64,000 bases of DNA, taken from assembly GCA_963665925.1 (NCBI GenBank), contig OY762511.1:2976001-3040000 (forward strand), given 5' to 3'. Source of the stretch: G963665925 sp963665925. Lineage in GTDB: Bacteria > Bacillota > Clostridia > Peptostreptococcales > Acidaminobacteraceae. Below, one piece after another: positions 42,895 through 51,306 of the stretch (position 1 is the first letter of the stretch; each line of letters opens with the position of its first letter). Under the pieces are notes generated by a model that did not search any database, was not told the origin of the DNA, and saw nothing but the letters and a program-made list of their open reading frames with translations. A program made the translations under genes and the position numbers.

Positions 42895-44319
42895 ATGGAA
42901 AATTCAAATACCATGAAAAAGAAACCAAGTTTTGGCGCAGCGTTGTCAGTCATACTGTTTCTGTGTATCGCAATGAGTGTGCAGATATTCGTGATCAAGG
43001 AGTCTTGGGTAACGCATATCACACTTATTCTTGCTACAGTGTTTGCTGCTGTAGTTGCAATGATGAACGGCTACAAATGGGAGGACATTCAAAAGGGAAT
43101 CCTCTACGGATGTGAAATTGCCATGCTGCCAATGCTGATTCTTATGCTGGTGGGTGTGCTGATTGCATCATGGATACCGGCGGGGGTTATTCCAACACTC
43201 ATTTACTACGGACTCAAGATCCTATCACCAAAAATATTTCTTGTAACGGTGTGCTTCGTCTGTGCAGTTTCGTCGCTGTCGACAGGAAGCTCGTGGACTA
43301 CAGGTGCAACATTTGGTGTGGCATTTATGGGAATCGGAATGGGTCTTGGCGTACCTGCACCAATGACAGCGGGGGCTGTAATTTCAGGTGCGATTTTCGG
43401 AGACAAGATGTCACCGCTTTCCGACTCAACTAATTTGGCTGCTGGTGTAGCTGAAGCGGACTTATTCGATCATATTAAGAGTATGATGTATACGACAGGA
43501 CCAGCCCTGGTCATTTCCCTCGTAATTTATGCGGTAATGGGCATGCAATTTGCTGGTTCAACAATAGATACATCTCAGGTTGATGTCATTTTAAGTGGAC
43601 TGAAGAACAACTACTTCATCAGCCCAATAACAATACTTCCGGCTGTGCTGGTTGTTTTCCTTGCAGTGAAACGTGTTGGTGGACTTGCAGTTATGGTTAT
43701 CGCATCTCTTGTAGGTGCTGCTTTTGCAATGATCTTCCAAGGCTACAGCATAGGTGAAATGGCGAATTTCATGAACTACGGATTCGTATCTGACACAGGC
43801 ATTGAAGCGGTTGATTCTCTACTGAGCCGTGGTGGACTTCAGAGTATGATGTGGACTATTTCATTGGGATTTATTGCACTTAGCATGGGTGGCGTCCTTG
43901 AGAAGACAAGAATGCTGGAAGCCTTCCTTGACAAGATATCTGGTCTTGTGAGCTCTGTCAGAGGTCTGATCATTACCCACGTCCTCTCTGCAATTGCAGT
44001 GAATATTTTCTCGGCAAGTCAGTACATGGCCATTATTATTCCATCGAGAATGCTTGTACCAGCCTACAAGGAGCAGAGAATTCTGCCACAGGTGAACTCG
44101 CGTACATCGGAAGACAGTGCGACGGTAACCTCGCCGCTGATTCCATGGGGACTATGCGGTGTTTACTTTACAGGCGTGCTGGGTGTCGGAACGATTGAGT
44201 ATCTGCCATATGTATTCCTGGCATATTTGGCACCGATTATCGCAATCATTTACGGAATTACAGGAAAGTTTATCTTTAAAGAAGGCGAAATCGAGACAAG
44301 ACAGTCTTACAGTGCTTAA
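42895..44319 (+). CDS. nhaC: NhaC-family Na+/H+ antiporter-like carrier
   Basis: A 474-residue protein with about 11-12 hydrophobic segments. STGSSWTTGATFGVAF, GAIFGDKMSPLSDSTNLAAG and VNSRTSEDSATVTSPLIPWG are NhaC family signatures (the second and third are the polar ion-binding loops). Such carriers exchange Na+ for H+, and some exchange organic ions (malate/lactate). The gene is 18 bases before the first amidohydrolase gene, so it may import that enzyme's substrate instead of only balancing Na+. AAGGAGG lies at 42880-42886. Confidence 0.93.
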   Translation: MENSNTMKKKPSFGAALSVILFLCIAMSVQIFVIKESWVTHITLILATVFAAVVAMMNGYKWEDIQKGILYGCEIAMLPMLILMLVGVLIASWIPAGVIPTLIYYGLKILSPKIFLVTVCFVCAVSSLSTGSSWTTGATFGVAFMGIGMGLGVPAPMTAGAVISGAIFGDKMSPLSDSTNLAAGVAEADLFDHIKSMMYTTGPALVISLVIYAVMGMQFAGSTIDTSQVDVILSGLKNNYFISPITILPAVLVVFLAVKRVGGLAVMVIASLVGAAFAMIFQGYSIGEMANFMNYGFVSDTGIEAVDSLLSRGGLQSMMWTISLGFIALSMGGVLEKTRMLEAFLDKISGLVSSVRGLIITHVLSAIAVNIFSASQYMAIIIPSRMLVPAYKEQRILPQVNSRTSEDSATVTSPLIPWGLCGVYFTGVLGVGTIEYLPYVFLAYLAPIIAIIYGITGKFIFKEGEIETRQSYSA

Positions 44320-44337
44320 TAGTAGGGGATGAAATAA

Positions 44338-45870
44338 ATGGGAAGTAAGTTGTTTTATAATGGATGTATCCACTCTATGGAGCATGTAGGGGATACATAC
44401 AAGGCGATGCTGGTGACGGATGGGCGTATAGAGAAATTATATAAAGAAAATGAAATGCCCGAGTCACTGGATCATATTCAAGCAGTCGATCTCGGTGGAA
44501 ACATGGTTCTGCCGTCATTCATAGACTCGCATGTGCATTTAACACAGACGGGCCTTAATCAAATAGGCATACCGCTTGATTGTGTAAAGAATAAAGCGGA
44601 AATGCTGCGGTCCATTCAGACCAACATGTCACGTATGGAAAATGAAGTTATTGTTTTTGGTACGGGTTATGATGAAACGAATATGGAAGCAGAAATGCTG
44701 CCCAGTATTCAGGAAATCGATGCTGTTGTCCCAGATAAATATCTGTGGCTGAGCAGGGTGGACAGCCATTCCTGTTTGGTGAATACAGCCTTTTTAGAGG
44801 CCATAGGTCTTGACCTTGCCACGCCGGGGGTTGATAAGGATGCAAGCGGCAAGCCTACAGGGGTTCTTAGAAACAGCGCCAACAGTATAGCGCGAAGAGC
44901 TGCGCTCAACTGGATCAGTGATGGCGCCCGTGAAGAAGGCATCAGTAAAGCTATTGACCAGGCCGTGATTAACGGTGTTACCACAATCCATGCACTTGAA
45001 GGCGGCCCGTTGTTTGCCGATAAGGACTTTGTATTCATCAGCGGCTACAAGGCGCGTTCGCCAATTAGAATTGAGCCGTATTTTCAGAAGATGGAAGTGG
45101 CTGCGGCTGATACCTATGCACTGGACAGACTGGGTGGCTGCATTATCTTAGATGGTTCCTTCGGTTCAAGAACTGCCGCGCTGATGGAGCCCTATACGGA
45201 TGATCCGTCAACACAGGGGTCTCTCTATGTTGAGACAGAAGCGCTTGAGAAATTTGTGCTTGAAGCGACCGAGAAGAATCTGCAGCTGGCTTTCCACGCC
45301 TTGGGCGATAGAGCGATTGAGCAAATCATATGCGCTTATGAAAAGGCTGAGGCGGCATATCCAAGCCGGGCGCTAAGGCACAGAATTGAGCATTTTGAGC
45401 TGCCAAATGAATCACATATAGCACGTGCAAAATCCCTCGGTGTCATTTTGAGCATGCAGCCGGCCTTTGATTACTATTGGGGTGGCCAGGAGAGCATGTA
45501 CTATGACCGCTTAGGTGAAGAACGCACAAAACGCGCGATTCCCCTAAGAAGAATTCTTGAAAGCGGCGCCATGATGATTGGTGGTTCTGATAGTGATGTA
45601 ACGGCAATCAATCCTATTATTGGAATACACGGCTCTGTGAATCACTCCAACGCTGAAGAGAGTATTCCTGTATTTGAGGCAGTGCGCATGTTTACTTATA
45701 ACGGCGCTTATGCCCTCAAAAGGGAAACGGAGCTGGGCACGCTTGCTGCAGGTAAATTTGCTGATTTCGTTATTCTGGACCAGGATATTTTCAGTATCTC
45801 ACCTGAAAAAATTGATACAATAAATGTAATGGCCACATACTGCAATGGAAATTGCGTATTTGAAAAGTAA
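44338..45870 (+). CDS. YtcJ-type amidohydrolase, first paralog
   Basis: A 510-residue metal-dependent amidohydrolase. DSHVHLTQTG (HxH metal motif) lies at about 61-70, HALGDRAIEQ and RIEHFELP supply later His ligands, and IGGSDSDV the catalytic Asp. Small N- and C-terminal beta-sandwich segments (ending LAAGKFADFVIL) frame the barrel, the YtcJ/NfdA pattern. Enzymes of this type cleave amide or formamide C-N bonds. It is about 45-50% similar by eye to the following gene, so the two are a tandem duplication. Substrate unknown; likely taken up by the NhaC-like carrier upstream. Confidence 0.87.
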   Translation: MGSKLFYNGCIHSMEHVGDTYKAMLVTDGRIEKLYKENEMPESLDHIQAVDLGGNMVLPSFIDSHVHLTQTGLNQIGIPLDCVKNKAEMLRSIQTNMSRMENEVIVFGTGYDETNMEAEMLPSIQEIDAVVPDKYLWLSRVDSHSCLVNTAFLEAIGLDLATPGVDKDASGKPTGVLRNSANSIARRAALNWISDGAREEGISKAIDQAVINGVTTIHALEGGPLFADKDFVFISGYKARSPIRIEPYFQKMEVAAADTYALDRLGGCIILDGSFGSRTAALMEPYTDDPSTQGSLYVETEALEKFVLEATEKNLQLAFHALGDRAIEQIICAYEKAEAAYPSRALRHRIEHFELPNESHIARAKSLGVILSMQPAFDYYWGGQESMYYDRLGEERTKRAIPLRRILESGAMMIGGSDSDVTAINPIIGIHGSVNHSNAEESIPVFEAVRMFTYNGAYALKRETELGTLAAGKFADFVILDQDIFSISPEKIDTINVMATYCNGNCVFEK

Positions 45871-45880
45871 TGTCCATTTG

Positions 45881-45925
45881 AACGCACTTCAAACATAGGG
45901 AAATTCTCTATGTTTTTAGTGCGTT
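45881..45925 (+). repeat. Hairpin between the two amidohydrolase genes
   Basis: AACGCACT-tc-AAACATAG (45881-45898) pairs with CTATGTTT-tt-AGTGCGTT (45908-45925). It has no U tract, so it is an intra-operon RNA hairpin rather than a terminator. Confidence 0.6.
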
Positions 45926-45957
45926 ACAGGGATACGGCAGATTGAAGAGGTGAAATC

Positions 45958-47511
45958 ATGCAGGTGGATCTTTTGATTTATAACGGGAATGTGCAGACTA
46001 TGGAAGAGGGCACAAGGGCGTGCAACTGGTTTACTGTGAAAAGTGGCAGGATTTTAGAGCTTGGTGCAGGGAATCCGACACGCGAAATGTTCGAGTCCGC
46101 ATCTGAGGTTATGGATATAGGGGGCAAGTGCATTTATCCGGGTTTTTTTGATTCCCATGTGCATCTGGTTCAATCGGCGCTGAATGCCATGGCGCTGGAT
46201 TTGTCACGGTGTGAATCCATTGAGGAAATCAAGATGGAAATCAAAGCCTATATTGAAAGGATGACTTGTGAACGGGACACAATCATTTATGGTTTTGGTC
46301 TTGATGAGACCAAGCTGAAGGAGAAGACGCTGCCAACGCGCAAGGATCTCGACGCATGTTCGAGAGAAATTCCCATTTGGATCAACCGCGTTGAGTATCA
46401 TACCTCCATTGTAAACTCCCGCGCACTGCATATGTGCAGTATTCCATTTACACTGAAGGGGATTGAACGCGACGCGAGCGGACTGCCCACAGGGCGCTTC
46501 AATAGTGAGGCTTCAGCCTGGATTCGAAATTTCATGTTCAACAAAATCTCCGATCAGGTGCGATTGACGGGCGTGAAAATTGTCATGGAGGATATGGTCA
46601 AAAAAGGTGTGACTTCAATCAATACCATGGAGGGCGGTTATCTTTTCCATGATAAGGATGCAGAGTTTATTCATGAAAATGCAGGTCGGTTCCCGATTGA
46701 TATGTACCTGTATTATCAGACTCTGGATGTCAGAAAGGTCATGGGACTGGGACTCAAGCGCATTGGCGGCTGCATTTTTATTGATGGCTCATTTGGGTCA
46801 CATACCGCAGCGTTATCAGAACCCTATAGTGACAAGCCAGACTCCACAGGGTCCCTTTTCTTTGATCAGGAGACCATCAGCGAGTTTGTAGATACAGCGC
46901 ACCGAAACGGGATTCAGATTGCTGTCCATGCAATTGGAGACCGTGCTATTGAGCTTATTCTAAATGCCTATGAACGCGCGTGTTCAAACTATCCGGACAT
47001 CATTTTGAATCACCGAATTGAGCATTTTGAGCTGCCTTCTGACCATCAGATAGAACGGGCAAGAAAGCTGGGCATTATTATTTCCAGCCAGCCGGCCTAT
47101 GAATATTACTGGGGTACAGGAAAGAACATGTACAAAATCCGCCTTGGGGAAGAACGCAGAAAAAGAACCAATCCACTTAGAAAGATGTTTGACGCAGGCC
47201 TTGTCGTGGCGGGCGGCTCTGACTGTGATGTTACCCCATGTGACCCACTGCTGGGGATTCACGCAGCGGTCAATCATCCGAATGAACCCTATGCACTCAC
47301 TGTTGCAGAAGCAATCAGGATGTTTACGGTTAACGCAGCCATGGCTGTGGGCGACCTGGAAAACAAGGGTACACTTTCAAGGGGAAAACTGGCTGACTTT
47401 GTAATTCTTGATGAAAACCCTGAGTCGGCAGATGTTAAAAGGATTAAGGATATCCAGGTTCTTGCCACGTATAAGGAAGGCATAGAACTCTATCGCAAAG
47501 AGGGGGTGTAG
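45958..47511 (+). CDS. YtcJ-type amidohydrolase, second paralog
   Basis: A 517-residue enzyme with the same layout as its upstream neighbour: GFFDSHVHLVQSAL, HAIGDRAIEL, HRIEHFELP, VAGGSDCDV, and LSRGKLADFVIL at the end. The full metal set is conserved in both copies, so both should be active, perhaps on related amides. ATG 45958 has GAGGTGAAA 7 bases upstream. It ends 2 bases before the regulator gene at 47514, indicating co-transcription with its own presumed activator. Confidence 0.87.
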   Translation: MQVDLLIYNGNVQTMEEGTRACNWFTVKSGRILELGAGNPTREMFESASEVMDIGGKCIYPGFFDSHVHLVQSALNAMALDLSRCESIEEIKMEIKAYIERMTCERDTIIYGFGLDETKLKEKTLPTRKDLDACSREIPIWINRVEYHTSIVNSRALHMCSIPFTLKGIERDASGLPTGRFNSEASAWIRNFMFNKISDQVRLTGVKIVMEDMVKKGVTSINTMEGGYLFHDKDAEFIHENAGRFPIDMYLYYQTLDVRKVMGLGLKRIGGCIFIDGSFGSHTAALSEPYSDKPDSTGSLFFDQETISEFVDTAHRNGIQIAVHAIGDRAIELILNAYERACSNYPDIILNHRIEHFELPSDHQIERARKLGIIISSQPAYEYYWGTGKNMYKIRLGEERRKRTNPLRKMFDAGLVVAGGSDCDVTPCDPLLGIHAAVNHPNEPYALTVAEAIRMFTVNAAMAVGDLENKGTLSRGKLADFVILDENPESADVKRIKDIQVLATYKEGIELYRKEGV

Positions 47512-47513
47512 CC

Positions 47514-48689
47514 GTGCCGGTAATGAAGCTGAAGGTAATGGGACGTCCCAGAGTTTGGATAGATGATACTGAAGTAACCAAGGAATTCAGTAAAAAGGCA
47601 TTGGCACTCCTGATTTATGTCATCTTTTCTCCGGATTGCAGCACGTCACGAGAAAGAATTATGACCATGCTGTGGGGAGAAAGCGACGAGAAGGCTGCAC
47701 GATATAATCTCAGGCATAATCTTTGGAAAATTAGGCGTGTCATGAGAAACAACGCCCTCAATGATGCTGTGCTTTGTTCTGATAACTATTCGGTGCGGTT
47801 TACAAACCTTGAATGTATTCAAGTGGATGCATTTGAATTGATCGAAATTCATGAGATGGGGAAATCAGGGGGCTGGGAACTCGAAAAGCATCAAATCGAC
47901 AAGCTGCTTATTTCCTACAAGGAAAACTTCTTCGATCATTTCTACCTGAGTGACTGCGAAGAGTTCAATGACTGGCTCTACTATCAGAAGGAGGCCTTTC
48001 AAAAAATATATATTGAGAGTCTGACTGAGATTGCCGCAGTTCATGAAAAGAGAAATGCTCTGGATGTGGCGATTGAGCTCTATAAGGAACTGACTGGGTT
48101 TATGCCTTATGATGACGAGGTCCATAAGCATCTGATTTCAAACCTGATGAAGTCTGGAGATTACATCAATGCCATTCATTATTATGAGCTCCATAAGAAA
48201 CGGCTGCGTGTCGACCTCAACATGAGTCCGTCGAAATCCCTGCAGGATATGATTGATAACCATAATCAGGGCAATCACGTAAAGAACGGCAAATCGAAGG
48301 GACTGGGTGACCGTATTGTGCTTGAACGATATGCCTTGAGCGATGTTCCCTATATGGCCCTTTCAACGGTGATCGACTCCATAATTGACAAGTACGAGGG
48401 GGCGGTTTTACTCAAGCTCGATCCCTATGTTTGGGGAGATTTGTGCAGAATCAATGGCAATATCAGAAAGTTTTTGAACGTCAAGCAGTATGAGTCTGGA
48501 TTTCTTACAGAGTCCTCAGAGCGCATACGTCTATTCAAGGCTATGTACAGCCTTTTGAACTTTTTCCATACACATTATAATCTCGTGCTCGACTTCAAAC
48601 TGCTATCTAAAATCGACAGCTGTTCAGAGGAGTTTTTCAGCAATATGTACAAGACGGACCAGGGCAATATCATGAAGAATTGGCTGTAG
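47514..48689 (+). CDS. BTAD/SARP-type transcriptional activator
   Basis: The protein is 391 residues from GTG 47514; ATG 47523 is possible and removes 3 residues. An OmpR-like winged helix lies at about 1-100 (LALLIYVIFSPD, then MLWGESDEKAARYNLRHNLWKIRR as in SARP regulators), and a bacterial transcriptional activation domain of TPR-like helices at about 105-245 (IELYKELTGFMPYDDEVHKHL). A C-terminal part of 140 residues I do not recognise takes the place of the usual ATPase. Such regulators are common in actinobacteria and less so in Firmicutes. Directly after two amidohydrolase genes, it probably controls that cluster. Confidence 0.82.
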   Translation: MPVMKLKVMGRPRVWIDDTEVTKEFSKKALALLIYVIFSPDCSTSRERIMTMLWGESDEKAARYNLRHNLWKIRRVMRNNALNDAVLCSDNYSVRFTNLECIQVDAFELIEIHEMGKSGGWELEKHQIDKLLISYKENFFDHFYLSDCEEFNDWLYYQKEAFQKIYIESLTEIAAVHEKRNALDVAIELYKELTGFMPYDDEVHKHLISNLMKSGDYINAIHYYELHKKRLRVDLNMSPSKSLQDMIDNHNQGNHVKNGKSKGLGDRIVLERYALSDVPYMALSTVIDSIIDKYEGAVLLKLDPYVWGDLCRINGNIRKFLNVKQYESGFLTESSERIRLFKAMYSLLNFFHTHYNLVLDFKLLSKIDSCSEEFFSNMYKTDQGNIMKNWL

Positions 48690-48714
48690 AAAAAAATCGA
48701 GTAGAGCGCAAGAA

Positions 48715-48758
48715 AAAGGCACATATCTGAAACTTATGCGTTTCAGATATGTGCCTTT
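48715..48758. terminator. Bidirectional terminator
   Basis: A perfect 18-bp stem AAAGGCACATATCTGAAA / TTTCAGATATGTGCCTTT (48715-48732 and 48741-48758) serves the convergent activator and nucleoside hydrolase genes. Confidence 0.93.
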
Positions 48759-48765
48759 GAAGTTT

Positions 48766-49635
48766 CTAGATTTCAACATTTCCCCAGGATTCGATAAGAC
48801 AGGAATTAAAAGCGTCGAGGTCTTTGATTTTCGTTAGAAGGGTAACCGGGTGGCCTGTGTCCTGATCTCGTGCGAGTAGCCCTGTTTTCAAGTCTTCGAG
48901 CTGGGTTCCAATGGGCTTGAGTTTTGTATCAAAAAGTTCGGGATGGTCAATATATGCCGCAGCAACAGCATCCCAGTTATGGAATCCCTTCATGTCATAA
49001 ATCCCGCCTATGAAATCAATCCATGGCTTGGTTTCCTTTTCGATGAATCTGAAAATTGCCTTGCTGCCAAAACGGGTCATTTCATTATAGGTGTCGTGGC
49101 TGAACACGGCATCAAGACATACATGTCCTGTGATGATGGCAGTCTTGGGTGCATTTTCCAGAATGGCTTGCATGGCCTCTGGGTCAGAAGAAAAATTGAG
49201 TTCATTCATGATTTTTCCATTTATAATGAGTGGAGACTCTATGCCGCCCATCATGACAAGGTGCTTGACCTTTGAAAAGAAGGTCTTGTCAATTTCAAAG
49301 GCACCCAGCAGGTTGGTCGGAGACCCGATGGCGAGTATGGTGAGCTCGTGGGGCTGTCTGTTAACCATATCCACGAGGGCCTCGGCAGCTTGCGAATAGC
49401 GGTTTTTAGGTGAAAGAGCACCCTTGTAAAGTGGAATATCACAGATGCCAAGGGCGTCGAGCAGGCGTTCCGTGTTTGGGTGCACTGCCTCTATTGTGCT
49501 GTTTCCAAAGGTTGTGGTAATTGCTTTTAGTTCGATGTTTTTGGAGCCAAGCAAATAGAGCAGGGCGAGTCCGTCGTCCACATCTTTTCCTGGAAGTCCC
49601 ATTGTATTATCACAATCCAAAATAACAGGTATCAT
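48766..49635 (-). CDS. Inosine/uridine-preferring nucleoside hydrolase family protein
   Basis: A 289-residue protein. The N-terminal metal motif LDCDNTMGLPGKDVDDGLAL is the IUNH DxDxxxDD signature with a small insertion, and VMMGG and HNWDAVAAAY supply the later Asn and His/Asp of the active site. It hydrolyses the N-glycosidic bond of nucleosides to base and ribose. It is transcribed alone on the minus strand. The altered DxD spacing could mean a non-standard nucleoside. Confidence 0.88.
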   Translation of the reverse strand: MIPVILDCDNTMGLPGKDVDDGLALLYLLGSKNIELKAITTTFGNSTIEAVHPNTERLLDALGICDIPLYKGALSPKNRYSQAAEALVDMVNRQPHELTILAIGSPTNLLGAFEIDKTFFSKVKHLVMMGGIESPLIINGKIMNELNFSSDPEAMQAILENAPKTAIITGHVCLDAVFSHDTYNEMTRFGSKAIFRFIEKETKPWIDFIGGIYDMKGFHNWDAVAAAYIDHPELFDTKLKPIGTQLEDLKTGLLARDQDTGHPVTLLTKIKDLDAFNSCLIESWGNVEI

Positions 49636-49848
49636 GGCTTTATCTCCTTAAAGTACGAAAATTACAAGATAGCAGGTGTATTCTTAACTGAATATACAAT
49701 AGGTGCATCAAAGTGTCTAGCGTTATAACAAGTCTTTATGTACCATAAGGACTTATTATATAATAGACTTAAGTTATGTAGATATAATGAAACTGCACAG
49801 TGTTTGTTTAATTATTAACAGATAATTAAAGACAGAATTGAGTGGGGC
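49636..49848. other. Divergent control region, nucleoside hydrolase / sulfur island
   Basis: It has two TATAAT boxes (49759-49764 and 49783-49788) and a perfect palindrome TATTATATAATA (49755-49766). No convincing -35 was seen. It likely carries the promoter of the YeeE-TusA operon. Confidence 0.45.
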
Positions 49849-50538
49849 GTGATACAGGTGAGTTCAAGTCGAATAGAAGAAATGAAGCGTAAGAGAGAGC
49901 TGGAGTACAAGGCGAAGAAGAGTCAAATAAAAATTGCTTGGATGACCATCGCGGTTGCACTGGTGATTCTTTTATTGATTTTAGACAAAAGCATAGCGAG
50001 CGGCTGGACATGGGGGATTGGACTTCTCATTGGATATACGCTGCAAAGATCGAAATTCTGTTTTGCGGCAAGCTTCCGAGATCCGATTTTGGTCGGAAGC
50101 ACCTCTGTAATGCGAGCTATTATTGTGGCACTTATAATCATGACCCTTGGCTTTGGCGCTGTACACTTCATAACCCATACAGGCGGTGGACTGCCAGTCG
50201 GTCAGATTGAACCTGCAGGCTTTGGAACTGCAGTCGGGGCCGTACTTTTCGGTATAGGCATGGTTGTCGCAGGCGGGTGTGCATCGGGAACGCTTATGCG
50301 AATAGGGGAAGGATTCCTTCTGCAAGTAGTCGTTCTATCCGGGTTTATAATCGGAACCCTGCTGGCAGCAAATACCTTTGATACATGGGACCATCTATTG
50401 ATTGAAGGCTCAAAAGTGATATACTTTCCAGACCTGATAGGCTTGCCTGCTTCTATAGGAATACAGCTCATCGTACTGTCTGTGCTGTATAAACTGCTGA
50501 ACTGGTATGATAAAAAGCACAGTATGCTAATTGACTAA
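49849..50538 (+). CDS. YeeE/YedE-family thiosulfate/sulfur permease, N-terminal-type half
   Basis: A 229-residue membrane protein with about six helices. GTG 49849 is used; GTG 49858 is an alternative. It carries two of the three family cysteine motifs: RSKFCFAASFRD and VAGGCASGTLMRIGEG, the Cys that pass thiosulfate in TsuA/YeeE. The third motif is on the separate protein encoded at 50779, so the permease is split in two. The two halves are interrupted only by a TusA gene. It imports thiosulfate or another sulfane source by inference; selenium handling by YedE relatives is an alternative. Confidence 0.88.
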   Translation: MIQVSSSRIEEMKRKRELEYKAKKSQIKIAWMTIAVALVILLLILDKSIASGWTWGIGLLIGYTLQRSKFCFAASFRDPILVGSTSVMRAIIVALIIMTLGFGAVHFITHTGGGLPVGQIEPAGFGTAVGAVLFGIGMVVAGGCASGTLMRIGEGFLLQVVVLSGFIIGTLLAANTFDTWDHLLIEGSKVIYFPDLIGLPASIGIQLIVLSVLYKLLNWYDKKHSMLID

Positions 50539-50549
50539 GGAGTATGAGT

Positions 50550-50777
50550 ATGGGCGATGTGATTTTGGATTGCATGCATGAAACGTGTCCAATCCCACTG
50601 TTAAAAGCATTAAAAGAGCTTGAAAAAATGTCAGCCGGAGATATAGTCACCATTCAGACTGATCACAGCTGTACAATCAAGAATATTATTGAATGGGCAA
50701 AAAAGAGCGGCCATTATGTAGATTATCTTAAAGTTGGAGATGGTGAGTGGGAAATCTATATTGAGAAGGGAGAATAG
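50550..50777 (+). CDS. TusA-family sulfur carrier protein
   Basis: The protein is 75 residues from ATG 50550, which has AAGGAG at 50537-50542 seven bases upstream; ATG 50544 is too close to it. LDCMHETCPIPLLKA contains the CPxP motif whose Cys carries a persulfide. It is a small two-layer alpha/beta protein, cytoplasmic. It lies between the permease halves and ends one base before the second half's start, so the three are one translational unit. It probably accepts sulfur from the imported compound. It lacks the DsrE-like domain of selenium-linked YedF. Confidence 0.92.
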   Translation: MGDVILDCMHETCPIPLLKALKELEKMSAGDIVTIQTDHSCTIKNIIEWAKKSGHYVDYLKVGDGEWEIYIEKGE

Positions 50778-50778
50778 C

Positions 50779-51291
50779 ATGAATGCTTTGAAAAAATCTC
50801 TTGAAAAGCCATGGCCTTATATTAAAGGGGCAATCATACTTGCGGTTCTCAATATTATTCTACTTGTTGCAACGGGCAGACCCTGGAAAATCACAACGGG
50901 TTTTCTCTATATGGGCGCAGGCGCACTAGAGTTTTTCGGTCTGAATCCGAGGGACTGGTACTATTTTTCAGTATATGAGAATGATGCACCCGCATCCTTT
51001 TTTATGAACAGATATACAGCAATAAACGTGTCAGTAATTGTGGGGGCTGTCATCGCGTCGCTTATGACTTCTGAGTTCAAATGGAAGAAAATAAAGACGA
51101 AAAAGCAACTCCTGTTTGGATTTGTTGGGGGCATCCTCATGGGTTTTGGAACGCGACTAAGTTTTGGATGTAACATTGGCTCCTACTTCAGTGCAATACC
51201 ATCATTTTCATTGCACGGATGGGTGTATGCCATTTTTATGTTCGTGGGCGCTTATATCGGTTCCAAATTGCTCATGAAGTATTTATTATAA
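50779..51291 (+). CDS. YeeE/YedE-family permease, C-terminal-type half
   Basis: A 170-residue protein with about four to five helices, read from ATG 50779 (GAAGGGAGAA upstream). It has RLSFGCNIGSYFSAIPSFS, the third cysteine motif of the YeeE/TsuA family. Together with the upstream half it would rebuild a complete permease. The following lipoprotein gene begins 15 bases later with its own SD, so the ABC importer is likely in the same operon. Confidence 0.88.
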   Translation: MNALKKSLEKPWPYIKGAIILAVLNIILLVATGRPWKITTGFLYMGAGALEFFGLNPRDWYYFSVYENDAPASFFMNRYTAINVSVIVGAVIASLMTSEFKWKKIKTKKQLLFGFVGGILMGFGTRLSFGCNIGSYFSAIPSFSLHGWVYAIFMFVGAYIGSKLLMKYLL

Positions 51292-51306
51292 GAAGGAGAG
51301 AATACA

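Noticed and set aside
44338..47511. The two amidohydrolases as an assembly duplication
   Set aside because: They differ at many positions and in length (510 vs 517), so they are diverged paralogs.
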